Shown here one piece after another: positions 25,635 to 39,800 of a DNA stretch of 64,000 nucleotides. Numbering within the stretch: the stretch's first letter is position 1; each line of letters starts with the position of its first letter. The notes under the pieces were generated by a model. That model saw only the letters and a list, made by a program, of their open reading frames with translations. It had not been told where the DNA came from and did no database searches. The translations under genes and the position numbers were made by a program. Origin of the DNA: Dasyornis broadbenti (lineage: Eukaryota > Chordata > Aves > Passeriformes > Dasyornithidae); assembly GCA_013397935.1 (NCBI GenBank), contig VZRN01011464.1, positions 4,568,336 through 4,632,335 on the forward strand, given 5' to 3'.

Positions 25635-26184
25635 AAAGAGAATTGGTAACATGGAATGTGGACAGCTTGTCTCCAGGAATGACAGTTTCTCTACAGACAA
25701 TCTACTTTTGTTGCTCCCCTCACCCCCTCTTTTCTCTCTACAGTTTCCAACTAGGCACTGTTCAGAGACACTTTTTCCAGATCCTCTGTTCCATTCTCAC
25801 AGATCTTCTCACAAATGTGTTCCTTGTGTTCTCTCTTTTCTTAATAATTTTTTTTGCATGCTGCCTCTAATAATTTGTGTTGATTCACCCTGAATTAGCA
25901 TTCGAAATGAATCAGAAATCTTAAGAAGTGCTGTGACTTACACAAAATTTGTCAAAAAGTGGCTTTTCTCAGAAGTGCTGATTCTTGATGATGGTGTAGG
26001 TGGGTTTCTCAGCCCAGCAAGGTGTCATTGCCACTACTGTTTTGAAGCAGACACAAGTCTAATATAATACATTAGTCCTTTATATGGCATTCTTCCCCCA
26101 AAATAATGATGTTAGAGCACCTGAAGGTCTGTGAACTGATCCAGGGCAGTGTGCAAAACCTGACTAGACTGAAAAAACCCCAAT

Positions 26185-26745
26185 ATTCTATTTGGGGAAG
26201 AAGGACTTCTTACAGACTCTTTAGGAAGGACATGCTGGGAAGATATGGAGGTAGAGTTGCCCTTTATGTGACAGAATAGCTGGAATGCATGGACCTCTGC
26301 CTGGGGATGCATGAGAACCAACTGACAGCTCATGGATGAGAATTAAAGAGGAGAGGTAAGGGTTGGTCTGTGTTTTCCATACGCTGCCTGACCAGGAAGA
26401 ACAAGATTAGACCCTTGACAAAGAACCAGATTAAAACCTCTACAGAAAGACAGGAGCAGCCCCACATTTGGAGGCCCCAGTCCTCATGGGGTACTTCAAT
26501 CACCCCAATATCTGCAGGAGGGAGAACAGAGCAGAGGTTCCTGGAGTACATCAGGAACTTTCTCTTTCAAGTGAAGACAAAGAGGAGAAGTGATCTGGTG
26601 GATGTCATACTCACCAGCAAGGAGGGACTTGTTAGGGATGGGAAGGTCAAAGGCAGCCTTGGCTGAAGTGACCATGAGACAGTTGAGCTCAGAGGTGCCT
26701 CCCAAAATCAAGCACTCTGTGAGTCTGTTAGGGCAGAAGATACTG
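26185..26745 (+). repeat. CR1-type LINE, endonuclease part of ORF2 (degenerate)
   Basis: Translated fragments match the N-terminal endonuclease region of CR1 ORF2: a broken counterpart of the 'GDFNHPDICW' motif (nucleotides around 26480-26515), then RFLEYIRNFLFQV, then DLVDVILTSKEGL and KVKGSLG. The sequence before it (26190-26330) fits the preceding part, ending in 'gcctggggatgcatgagaac'. Stops and frameshifts show it is inactive. Most CR1 copies keep only the 3' end, so an internal segment like this is less usual. Confidence 0.75.
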
Positions 26746-29700
26746 GCAACATCTACAAGATCTGCGGTAGCCTAGGTAATTGGACATTTATTTGCTGAAA
26801 GTATTAAAAAAACGCTTAAAGAACTGCATAGAAACAGGCACAAGAAGACAATGCCAGGGTACAAAAAATATGAAATGTACAATAGTATATAATGGGTGAA
26901 ATAAATTTAGCCTGCATATTTATTCGTCCTTTTGTCCATTTCAGCTTCAGTCTTTGATTCTGGTTCCAAGATGTGTTTCAATATAGAGCCTACTCAGGAG
27001 GCACACGCCTTCTGAAAATGCTTAGATGTTGTTGGATGTTCACTTTTACTGGCTAGATCTTTTAAATCTAAATCCTTTTCATTGAAATGAATTGAATATT
27101 AAAGAGAAATTTTCTTTCCTGTTTCACAGAAGTATTCCCTTAATCCTTAATTATACATGCTATCTCATCCAATCTAAGCTGTAGGACTCTCAATCATATA
27201 TTTACATATCCAGCAGGTTCTCTCTAACCACACAGGTAACATTTTATTGAACTATTTCAGTTCCAGCTCATTAAACACAGATGTTCTGATGCTTAAGTAA
27301 AGAGCAGAATGTAAACAAACACCAACCCAATTAAGTATAAAATTGTAACATTCAGAAAAGTAAAATGGCTGATTTAAATTCTCTCATCTGAATTCTCAGG
27401 TCCAATCAAGTGCTCAGTTTTTTTCTCACTATGAACTGAGGTGTATGTGCAGGATTTCCATTGAACAAAATGGACTAAATGTTGCCCTCAGTCTGTAGTG
27501 TGTAAGCCCTCACTGCAGCCACATTGACACAACTTAGGTCCCAGAACAGTCTAGCAATAGACTTGGCAGCACAAAGCTGCATGCAGACTAAATTTATCTT
27601 GCTGCATCTCATGCAGAATAAGACCTTTAAGAGCTAGTCAGGCATCTCCTCAACATGTTTTGAAAGCTGATTTTTAATTTCTTTGCTGCACTGGAGTTGT
27701 CAAGAGTTTTCTTAGATTATAAATTCTTCTGGGCTGAGATCAGCTAATACTGGTTTGGTAACCTCAAAAAAGGGCTCTCTTTTATGCTCTCTGACAGTAC
27801 ATATTAACAGTCATAAAGTTATAGTAGCAACAGGTCAAGCATGGGCAAAACACAGAGTTTTCAGAGTAACTGAAAATTATTAATTCTGTAAAACTTCCAA
27901 GCAAACACAGTAAAGACACACAGGACTTATAAAAAAGTTTTTATCTGAGATAGATAATGAAAAGAGTTCTATCTATGATAAACAGTAAATCAGAAAAGAA
28001 TCCTATATTCTTATCAACAGGCTGAGATGGAAGCAGATGGAGAAATTGATAAAATGGGATAGATGGCATTTCAGCTTCTGAGCCATACCATTGAACATTT
28101 TTGCTTTTCTGAGATTTTCAGGATATGCAGATATGTCTCTATTCAATTAAGCCTGAATTTGCCTCTAGTTACAACTCAGCATTTATTGAATTGCAAGGAT
28201 CCTAATATTCAAGAGTTTATGTGCTGACTCCAGGTAAATCATGGTTCTCTGCAGCATCATACTCACTATTGAGGTATTTTATATTTGTTCTTTAAATTAC
28301 TTGCTCAAAGCAATACTTGTTTTCCAAATGTGTAGTTGAATAACTAATTCTCCAACAGTTTAGCAGAATCTTTTCCATATGAAATGCCAAATCTGGTTTC
28401 TGAGCTCAGCTTTCTTTTTTCACAAGACTACAGATATGTGCTTACAGACTACTCCAAAATATCCACAAAATACAATAACATTATGTTAAGAAGCATTTAG
28501 ATATGATAGCTTAAACTGTGCTTTTGATTCACGATATTTAAACCAAGAGATTAACTGATTAAATCTGACAAAATAACGGCACCTGCTTCTGAATGTGGAT
28601 CTGTTATTATTGGTGGCATAGTTAAAGTTGCTTTGGGATTGGTAGCTACAGTTTGTACTGAATCCCTTGGACCTGGGCCAGCGCACTTTAAAGTCAGTAG
28701 AAAGGAGATTTGCTTGCACTGAAATTAATCAGAAATGAACTCATGACATTTAAAGCTAGCAAAACTGTATGTATTGTCTACTTATTTTCACAGATGCATA
28801 GTTGTTTTACCTACAGAAGCAATGGCTGTCATAAGAACTGCTGGAATGGAGAAATAGGGATAGTTTCAAAGGCAAAATGTCATGTCCTTTGCTCCTATTG
28901 AAATTATCTTTAAATACTCCCTTTAATAACGTTTTGCTCACATGGAGGGTAGCAATAGTCAACAGAATAGATGGAAAATTTTATTTCACAGGAAAAGCAT
29001 TAGCTTTATAATGTCTTTTCTTCAGAATATGCCAATGTTTTTAAAACTCAAATAAATTAAGCAAATACTATTATGCTCCTTTTTGCAGATGGGGATGTTG
29101 AAACCCCAAAAAAGATACCATTTCTTACAGCTACACATTAAATCCCTGGCAGCGCATGGGAAAGAGTCCAGGCCTGCTGATTCTCTGTGAACCACTAGAC
29201 TACACTATTCTCAGCATGATTTTCAGAGACACCATCAGTCTCAGAAGACAGCTTTGTAAAATACAATTTTGCAAAAGATTCTCGGCAGGGTTTCACACTC
29301 AGTAGTTGTAAGTCCAATTTTTTCCACTCATCCTATTTCCCAGGTTTTTGACTTTGCAATATGTTTTGGGATTAGCTCCTGAGAGCCTTGAGTTTCAGCC
29401 AAACATGGATTATGGATCAGATAATGCTAATTACAATTAATAATGTGGGCAATGGTATTGTAAATTGAGAAATTAACACAGAATTAATTCTGTCACTGAA
29501 AGCTGGAATGATGCTATAAGAACACAAAATACACAACTAGAGACCAAAATATGATAAAGATAGAATTTAAGCTTAAAAATATTTATTCTGAATGGAGTTG
29601 GATGATAAGTAAATTTTCCTAAGAATCCATAACTATTCAGAAACTGGGAATAAGATTTGGGATAGATTTGGCTGCTGATATTTTTCTGGGTGAAATTCAT

Positions 29701-32700
29701 AAGAATAATATTTCGTTAGTTTAAACACAGTGTGCAAGTACTTCCCATCAAGATTCGACCTTCATGTTCACAGAAGATTTGAAGGAAATTCACCACTTGT
29801 CACAAGTATAGCCTTACTGGTCCCAGTCAAAAAGCAACTGTTTTCATTTGCTTTCACTTTTCCAATTCTTATGAATATTTATTTAACAGACTAGAACCTA
29901 GAGTTCACATATTTTCCTATAAAAGAGCATTCTTCTCACTAGGATAAAAAAATTACACATACTCTGTATTTTTTACTGGTTGGCTGTGCATAAAATGGTA
30001 GGGATTAAGCACGGGAGGGATTAAGAAAGCAATGATGTATGAAGGTCTGGTGTATAAACCTGTGACTGGGTAAACCTGTGTCCACACCAAGACTTTAATG
30101 ATTACTACGGACATGATTAAAAGAACATCTGTTTTATGTTTAGTGTCTTACACTACAGTGCTCAGGATTTACTGGAACAGGTAGATACACAAATATGTGC
30201 CATTTCTATGCTCACATCAGCTTTTTTGTTACTTTTCTCACTGGAAGAGCTAGTAGTAATGAATAAATTTATAAATTATAAGGGTGATTTAGAATATATG
30301 AAGAAAAGTAATTATGAAAATTTAGTGATTCACTGCACTGCTCCTGAAAACTGTTCTTTCTGATCACAGAGTAGAAATTATATCAGTAAAAATTTGGAAA
30401 TCGGGCAAATTTTTGTGCTATATCAAAATTTTAAAATTGACCTCTGAAATGTTCTCACACAAGTGTGAGTTTCTAAGTGCTGCATCACAATATTTTAAGA
30501 AGTGTTATTTTGCATACTAGGTTACATGAAAAAATATAACTGCTTATAGCCATTATGCAAGAAGCAAAATGTAACATCTAAATTAGGTGTTCAGATATTT
30601 TCTCTAATATAATTAGATATTTGGTGACTACATAGTAATAATTTCTCAGTCGTAGTTACTGCATATTTGAATTTATTACACTGGAATCTGTTTGTCCAAA
30701 TGAACATTAAAAGCAAATGATAAAGCCAGAAGGGACCACAAGAATATGCTTTATAATAAACCTTCCAAAGATCAAGTGATAGATTGTGTTGATTCTGATG
30801 CTAAAATAGTTGAAAACTTTCAAAATTTAGAACCGACAACTCAAAAAGAAGAATTCTGATCTGTAATCTGTAATTTAAATTTTCTCTTTTGAAGAAAATG
30901 ATAGGTAAAATCATTCCTGTGGAAGTGTTTCAACCAAGATTTATACTTGTTCAAATTTCTTTGACTTTCTTTCTTCACTGTTTCCCAGACTATTATAAAA
31001 ATTATGTTACTTTCTAAAATCCCTGTAAAATATGATGTGATTCACTTTTTATAATTTGCTGTGAAATACTGATTTGCACAAGTCTTTTAATGATGCTCTT
31101 ACATATGTACTGACGCTACACTAGAGTGCTGGTTGGAAGTAAAAAACATTGTATGTGTGCTGGATATAAAAATTGAAAATTTGAGCAAATTGGACCAGCA
31201 CGTTTAATAACCTCTTGCACATCAACATCTGAAAACACTGAATGATGCAAGAGACAGCAATGCCTTTGTGGCAAATTTTTTTAGCTCATCTGGAATCCTT
31301 AACTATTGAAATGTTCTATTCCTGGCTCACAGGCATCATCAGTACAAAGCATCACAGAATGTTTCAAACCAGCAATCCTGGTGGATGCTTTGAAAGCATA
31401 ATGCAAATTTGGTATTTCATTTCTTTTCAGTATCAGACTGATGTAATAAAGCACCAGTCAACAAACAGAGATTTGGGAGAATGGCAGGTGACCAAGGAAA
31501 CTATGACAACAGTGTTATAATAAATTCATCTCTTGAAGGGCTTCAAAAACTGTACAGGCACTTGCATTGTTAGTGTAGCATGTAAAAAAAGGAAAAAACC
31601 CCCTACATTTTCAGACCAAAATGATGGTGTATTAAGCTGGGCTCAGTGCCCCACTAATGCTGTTCCACAGCTCCAGGAGCAGACTGAAGAGCAGCCAGGC
31701 TGGAGTCTGAACAGAGCAGGCACCCAAATATACACACATCCAGTTTTGTGCATCTACAGGCACGCACTGCTTTGTAGGTCTCACTCTGGAACCGTTAGAC
31801 ATTTGAAGCCCGAATTCATAATTCAGGGGATGTTCTCACAATATTATCTTTTTAACACTGACATCCTTTTTTCCTCTTGCAGAAATAATAAGTTAGCGGA
31901 GAATAGCTCTACAAGAAATGGAAAACCAAACCAAAAGGAAAAAAAACCCTTAGTGAGGCAGCGACTGAGTCTGTACTATCTTACTGTAGAATATATTAAA
32001 GTTAAAGGTGCAACATTGTGTTACCATCTTTAAAACCTTAAATAACCTCAGCTAGAAACAGCACTTCACTTTTTGCAGTCTTTTTTTTTTTTTTAAGAGA
32101 AACCATGCTGGAAAGCAACCTGATTTAAAGAGTTTGAACTCAATAGTTTTAAACTTCTTTGATAAAAGAACATAGAAAAAGCCAACAAAAGAAATAAAAT
32201 CCTGCCAGGCTATCTGATGCTAACATCTCCATAATTCAGTTTCTCAGAAGACAGAAATCTACCTGATTTTTCTCTTTAATCTAAATTCAGCTGGATTTCC
32301 TCAAGTACACTTAAAGCTTTAAGTGTGACTCACTTCAATTTAGGATCTAGAGAGAAAAAAGAAATAATGGGTCTGGGAAAAAAATGAAAAAAGAGAAACT
32401 GCAATGCAGAAAATCAGCAGTTAGAAAGTGGGAGTTTCAGCCCATGATATTCTGGAGTGGAGGTCAGATAAGTACAAATGATCACATGAATGAAGGCAGG
32501 GATGGTTCTTCCTGCTTACAACCAGGCGCAGGAAGCCTCAACAGATCTTACCAATTGCTGTGGCATCACTGTCTGATCAAGCAAAGGAAAAGAGAAACTG
32601 TCCAGGAAACTTGTCATACAAAGAAATCTATCCATTTTACCAAGGCCATGTTCACAGTCAAACAGGTGGCAACTATTTTAAAGCAACTACCCTGTGATTC

Positions 32701-35700
32701 TGCAGCAATTGTGATTATTAAAATGTGTGCCCAGAACCCAGGTGGTTTTCCTGGCTATGTTACAGGCAAACAGGAGAACAGTCCCAGGTAGGACATCAGC
32801 CTTGGAAGACAAGCTGTCCGCAGCTGCTTTCGGTGGCTTCAGAGCAGGACTCTTTTCGTTGTAGGCAGTGCTGGTCACAATGGCTGGCTGTTGCCAAGCT
32901 GCTGGAAAACTCCCCCCATAACCTTCTGACTCCTTGCTTTGAACTTCTGGTAGAAAATTTAAATGGAAGTGGTCCAGCTATTTGCTAGAAAAGGCTCAGA
33001 AATATATATTTGGAACAATGATAAAAAAATCAGTAGATCTTGATTTTTAAATGCTATATGAGAGTTTCTGCTTAGGAACAGAACTTGAGAATGTTTTTAC
33101 GTCAAGCAGGGCCTTTTGTAGACTCAAAAAAATCACTAAACGTTCAAAACCTGGTCAGATAAAATTTCTGCAGTTCATGTCCTTTCTGAGCCTGCACAAA
33201 TGTGATATCTGATGAGACAGAAATGTGTACCTCCCTATCACAGCTGTACCACACACACATCTGCATGAGATAACAGGGCGAGAAGGGACAATATTGGGCT
33301 TTGTAAGTACTTGTTCTTTCCAAGATCATGTAATCCAAGATGCTTTAATGTCACCATTCCTTGTCTGCTTGGGAGCACGTGTGCTATAGACTATCCAGCC
33401 CCGTACTAGAAGAAGGCCCTTTAGAGCTTACAGAGCAGTCTATAGCAACAACCCATCCACTCTGCTGTTTTCTCCTGTGAAGGAAAGTCTTTTACTGAAG
33501 CTGCTCTTTGCAAAGTTGCAGATGAATCATGTGAACAGAAATACTTCAGTGCCTTTTTTTCTTTTTCTTTTAAAAAATAATTTTCAATAAAACATACAGA
33601 AATTAATACTAAAATTTTATAATTAAAACTGAAAACTTAAGATGGGTTCCAGAGTCTTGAACTCACCACCCAAACAATGAACGCCAATGAAATTGCGGTA
33701 TAAGAATGCAGGTCTTCAGAGCTACATTCAGAAAGAGCAAGTCAACCCCACTTGGCAGGCCCACAGGCCCCACTTGGCCTGCAATTCCTGCAGTTCCTTT
33801 CAAGTAAGGACTTTGGAAAAGAAGCAAAATCGTCCCACAGCCACAAGTCTCTTCTACAGAGCTCTGACCCCTGCCAGAGTACACAAAAGTCTGTCCTCTG
33901 TACTCAAGGAAGTAAGAGTCTAAGTGAAAGATACTCATATCCATGCAACAATAGACAATATCACAGTCTATATGAACAAAAGACCCAATCAAAATCACAC
34001 AAGAAATCTGAATTTTAATGTGTTTGGATTTTCAGGAGTATGTTTCTATCATCCTAACAGCATTATTTAACTGTCTCTTTTTCTTTGTGTGTCCATATGT
34101 TGAAATAAATTATCTAGGCCAAAGTTTTGTGTCTGTCTCCACATGTATAATAAGATTCAGGAAGACAATTACCCAATTACCACATGGCAATTTTTTCATA
34201 TCTGAGATTTATTTCAATATACATTTCACACTCATATGCTCACAAAAAACCAACCTTACATATAGAAATCTTAGTTTTCCTCAAGCTCAAATGGAATGCA
34301 GAGTGAGAGTAACATTTTAATTTCCAGTTTTGATTACTTGGTGGCATAGTGATAGTACTATAAATTAATTAACATATATACAGCAAGACAGAAATAACGT
34401 AAGGCTGAGCAAAACCACAAATTTTCAAGGTGCCTAAAAGACCTGAAGGCTCTCTGAAGGGACCAGAACATGGAGTCACAGAAGCTAAACAGTATATTCC
34501 TATGTATAGGGACAGAAAAGGAAACTGGACAACTTCATCAGTTGTATATTAAAATAGGCAGTTGAGGTTTAAACAGATTTAAACCAAGTTAAACTACCAC
34601 ACCACTACAGAGTAGTTGAAAGAGGTAAAAAAAATTAAAAAGCAGATAGTGGATTATAACTCTAGAGATCCCATCTGATAATAAACCTGACAGCTAAATA
34701 ATAAGGTTTTACTGATTCTATTACCTGAGATCCACAAAAGGTGATCTGACCTTTGAATAGAAATACTATTAATCTAATTCAGCAATATGCTTAGCAGTTA
34801 CATAGCACCAAGCATCCATTAATGTAAGTATAGTTAGCAAATTTAGTATGTAAGTAGCTCCAGCCATCAATTATTTTAATGCTTGATACTATTCCCACTT
34901 CTTTTCTGATACTGAAGAATTGTAGAGTCTGAAATAGTGATTTCACAGTACAGTTAACTAATAAAATTGTCTTCTTGATATTGTATTTACTTCTCAGCTG
35001 GACAGGTGTAAAAGTATACAGTTGTTACAATGGTTTCCACAGAATTAATGAGACAGTTCCCCTTGAGTTGCAGCAGTAATATTTGTGGTTAATTTGGTTT
35101 CAAAACTATACAGAGGGAGTTGTAGTTTATATTTTTGCAGAGGTTAGGAAAATCACTACAAAGAAAATCCTATACTAAATGCTTTGGACAACAGAGAGCC
35201 TTTCTTTGCTGTCTTATCTAGGCCCATGGAAAAGAGCTACCCCAAGTGCAGCAGAACTTGTCATTGGCACATTTACTTGGTTTGGAAGTTGATCAGAATT
35301 TCAGTGAAAGCTTCACAGGACTTTTCTGTAACAAAATTACTAGGATATCTGTCTTAGGCAAAATGTAATATTCTCAAATCCACACCAGTTGTACTTACAA
35401 TATAGTGTAAGAGCATGCTTCAGGCAAGGTCTGAGACTGAATTCACTAGCCAGACATTTTCTTACCTTCAGAAATGCTCTAAATGACTGCTCTGAGGCAG
35501 CTCAGGTGTTACTGTTCTACACGGGAGCTTTAGATACATCTTGTACTTTTGAGAATTGTTGATGTTGTAACCCTTAGGAACAAGACTTAAGGACACGTTC
35601 AGGAGGTCTCCAGCTGTTCAGGAGCCTCCAGCCATTCCACTGCAGTCCAGGCCAGTCTGAGTAGGCTGCACTGCACACCATCTATCCTGGGAAGGTAAGA

Positions 35701-36831
35701 CACAGTAAAGCCTCCCTCCTTCTGTTCATTATTCCTGCCTCTTTTCTGTGCATACATGAAACTGGGAGGCCCAGCACCATGTCATCCACTATTACATTTC
35801 ATCTGGGAATAAGCTTCCTGGGAACCACTGACTGCCATGCAGTTGCTGTGCAGCTCACCAGCTCTGGCAAGGGCACTTCCCCTAGAGGAAACACCAGTGC
35901 TGTACGAACCCACTTCCAACTTTTCTCCCATCAGAACCATTGCCTCCTATTTCTTCCTATAAGCATTGGAAATATTTCTAGAAATATCCCAAGAAGCTGG
36001 ACTGGGAGCCACTCTTGGGCTCCTCCCCCTGAAATGCCCAAGTCTATCACTGAGCCTCTGCAAACCCAGCTGGCAGGCAGAGGAGAGAAAAAGCTTTCAT
36101 AGTTGCTTCGTCCAACTTCTGTGTGCTGAAGGAGATTAAATGGATAAATACTTCCACCTACGCAATGCAATGGGTGTAGAAATAACTTGAAAGATTGCCT
36201 GTGGTCCAGGGCAGTAATGCAGGCCATATGTAGACAAGACCATTGATTCTCATGCTAGGAAATTCAATTATTATGAAATAAAAAGGTAGAGGCAAATTAA
36301 TTCCGCACAAAGGGAGGTTGAAAAGATCAGAACTGTTTTAAATGGAGGTTATTTTACAGATGGATATACAGAAAATAAATTGAACATGGTTATCTTCTGG
36401 CCGTTTAAATAGGAAATCTAAAGCCAGTGAATTTAAGTAACAGAAATAATTTTTTTTCTATAAGACCTGGTCAACTCAGCACCCCAGAAATCACCAAGAC
36501 TTAACAGGATTTAAAACAGGTTTAGCAATTTATAAGTATAATGAATATTTGTGATAATAATCGAAGGAAAAAACATCCTTCAAACTGAGGTCCTGTCACA
36601 AGCTCACGAAGGTTAAGAGGAAACTTCCTCTAATTCAAATTAGACTTTAATTGCCACTCCTGGGTTTCCTGTGCTTCTCTCTGAAGCATCTGACATTCTT
36701 AGCGTTGATCAGCAACCAGAGTGCCTATGCTCGTAGCAAGACATTCTGCAAAACAAGACTACTCTCCTAAACCTCCCACAGATTTTTGTACAAGTGCTGT
36801 GATTTCTACTGCAAGAAATAGCCGCTGAGAA

Positions 36832-36833
<2 letters not shown>

Positions 36834-36864
<31 letters not shown>
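36834..36864 (+). repeat. (TG)n dinucleotide microsatellite
   Basis: About 15 uninterrupted TG units. The adjoining frame that begins Met-Cys-Val-Cys is an artefact of the repeat. Confidence 0.97.
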
Positions 36865-36867
<3 letters not shown>

Positions 36868-39800
36868 TTAACTCTGTGATGTGGCAGCATGTTGTGGATT
36901 GTCTGTATCACTCTTTTGCGGATGGACCCTTCCTTCTAGGCTGCAAAAAAAATATTCACAGTATCGCCCTACCAGTCAAAGCAAAATGTGAAACACAGAA
37001 AGGCAGCATACAGGGAGGCAGGATGCATCCCTGTGAATAAAACAAGACAGAACTGTGGGCCTGAGTTTCTTTGATACGCTCTTGTCAGATTGTCCCAAAT
37101 GATCATCTTTAACAGCAACAGTGCAGTGGAAAGCATCCTTTCATTTCCAGAATAAATTACAGACAAACCAGGACATGCACTTTTGAAGAGTTCTGTATCT
37201 GAGTATTTGTTGTGTATTCAGTTTTTAAATAATCACAGTGAAGTTGCTCCCTGATGGCTGTCCTTTGTGAGTGACAGAAATTATATTCCAGAATCTTTTT
37301 CTTCAAAGAAAATTTATATATAATATTTCAATCACTGGAGATTGTCTACTTGTATTCTTATGACAATGTGAGTGCCACATAATTCAGTGGAATTCCTGCC
37401 TTGGCAGAGGGAAGACTCACTGTTACCCCAAATTTCTCCTAACATTTCAGTAGATCAGCATTATTCTTTTCACTTCCTATTATAAAATGTTTCTTTACTG
37501 ACATTTCATTTCACTAAGATGTTCTAATGTACCACTAGGCGAACTTTCCTTTTCAATATTCAACCAGACTGAAAATATATTCTGTTTTGTGAATTGTTGT
37601 AGAATACATAAACTAGATTCCCAGATAAATGGTGTAACAAAACTACAAAAATAATATTATTAGTACCAATCAAATGCTTCCAAAACCACTTTATAGTTAT
37701 GACAACTAACAAATTCACAAACCACTTGCATTAAGATGTTTGTGTGTGTCTGTTTATTTTCTCCTTTACAATGCTTTTCCAAAATCAGAATTTTAAAGAT
37801 TAAAATAATTTCTCCTGAGGTCAAATCAAGAAATTAGCAAATCCCAACATATGCTAGTATTTATATTTTTGAAATGGCTCACTAGAAGCTGATGTTTATG
37901 GTTCCAGGATGTCACAGCTAGGTTTTTTTTCCCTTAGTGACAGTTTTACTTCTGATAAATAAATACATTTTATTACTTAAATAACTGCAAAACAAACATC
38001 ACATATTAGCTCTAATCTGAAAGTTTAAAAAGAACATGCCATTCTTGGAGGTCTCAGGCATCTTAGGATACTTTTAGCCAAACATTTTACAAGCAAGCCA
38101 TTTGTGTTTGATTTATTACACACTGAAACGCTTTACAGGAGCTGAGAAGAAACTCCAGAGACAGCCACTAATCTATTAGTGTACACACACATCTTCTCCC
38201 ACAAACTTTTACGCAATTAGGCCAGGCTATAACTTTAAATGTAAGTGCTCATTATCTTAGCTACACAAATCTTTAGTTAATTTTCATACACTATTACAGA
38301 ATATGGGTCAACCTCATTATTTCCTGTCTGCTGAGGATAATTCCTCTTCCTGTTCATAAAAGCTGAATGTCATAACCCATGAATTAAAATACTTACCTTG
38401 TATCCTATCTTTTATTATTATTACTACTTATACAAGTTCCTCTAGAAACAGGACTTTTTGTTCTTTGCCTGCAAGTTCAAAGCCCAAGGTGAAACTTCAC
38501 ACTAAACATTATATGTGATTAAACTAGAACCTGGCAGAGACACGAACCCAACATGAAGAGTTCAACTCATTAAAAAAACATCAGGCAGGCAGGTGCTCTG
38601 CAGTTCTGGTATGATTGAGTCACACAGCACATGGGGGCGAATAGTAAGGGGCAGATCTTAGCTGGTGTGTATTGTCTGAGCTCTGCTGGCTTCAACAAGG
38701 CTTTCACAGTTCACATGAGAAGAGATATGCCCTTGACTAGCGAACACAAAAAAGCAGATACCCATCAATGTATGAGACTTAAAAGCAATGGTAAGAGGCA
38801 CAATGCTGTAACGAGGCAAAAAATTCCACCATAACATCTTAATATTTCATGAGGTAGCTCAATTTGCTAACTAAAAACTTATTTTTTATTTCTGCTTTTA
38901 AATAATTTTTTGGATGTGTAGATTTTAATAAATAACTCCTTATTTGGATGGAAAAAGTAAAGACTTTAGGATATAAACATCTTAAAACAAGTATAAATCC
39001 TCTGCTCTTACAAAATTTTATTAATAATCAGAAGAAAACTAGTGTTTTCTAAACACAAATGAGCAAGAGTGCTCCAAGCTGTGGTATCTTTTCAGTGGAG
39101 TGTACAGTTGTGTGCAGGCATTTACAAAATGAGCCCTTTAATTCCTTTACAAAAAAAGAAAAAAGAAAAGAAAAAAAAAAATCAGTTATTTTTCCGCGGT
39201 TTTAGGGCCAAATACATATTTCAGAGGATCTTCCTCCATTTTCATAGGGATCTGTCAGCTATAACAATCCTGTATACCCTCTGAGAGGGCTATTGATTTT
39301 AAGTTTTTGTCATCCTGGTAACAGCACACATACTTCATCTTCCCAAAGTCCAAATATTTGTGATGCCAAGCACCAAATCCTGTGAATTTCCCAGGCTCCT
39401 GATGTTAGATAAGAGGCACAGAATATGGTCTTGTGAGGGGTGTGTTGCGTAAAGGGGAAGGGATGCAGCTGTAACTGGTCAACAAGATGCTGCCCAGGAG
39501 GACTCATGGCAGCACAGGGCTGTGTGTGACCATGAACCGCTGGCTGCAGAGCATCTCCACAGCCTTTCCCTGGGCTGGGGTCGTGTGTCTCCCAGATCCA
39601 GCAGTCGGGTGGGTTTCCCATTTGAACATGGTGGGGCTGTGCTGAGACAGTCTGAGAGAGGAGCTGTGGGGAATGGGAGGTAAAGGTTGGTAAACGTGTG
39701 GCAAGAACGTGTGAGACTCAGCACATCTAAAGGGGCTCACAGAGGAGAAATCCATGCCCAGCCTGGGCTGTGCTGTTCTAACTGGAGTTGCAGGGCGTCT

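Noticed and set aside
31533..32033. 166-codon plus-strand frame
   Set aside because: No domain, no splice or promoter support, and no protein family recognised.
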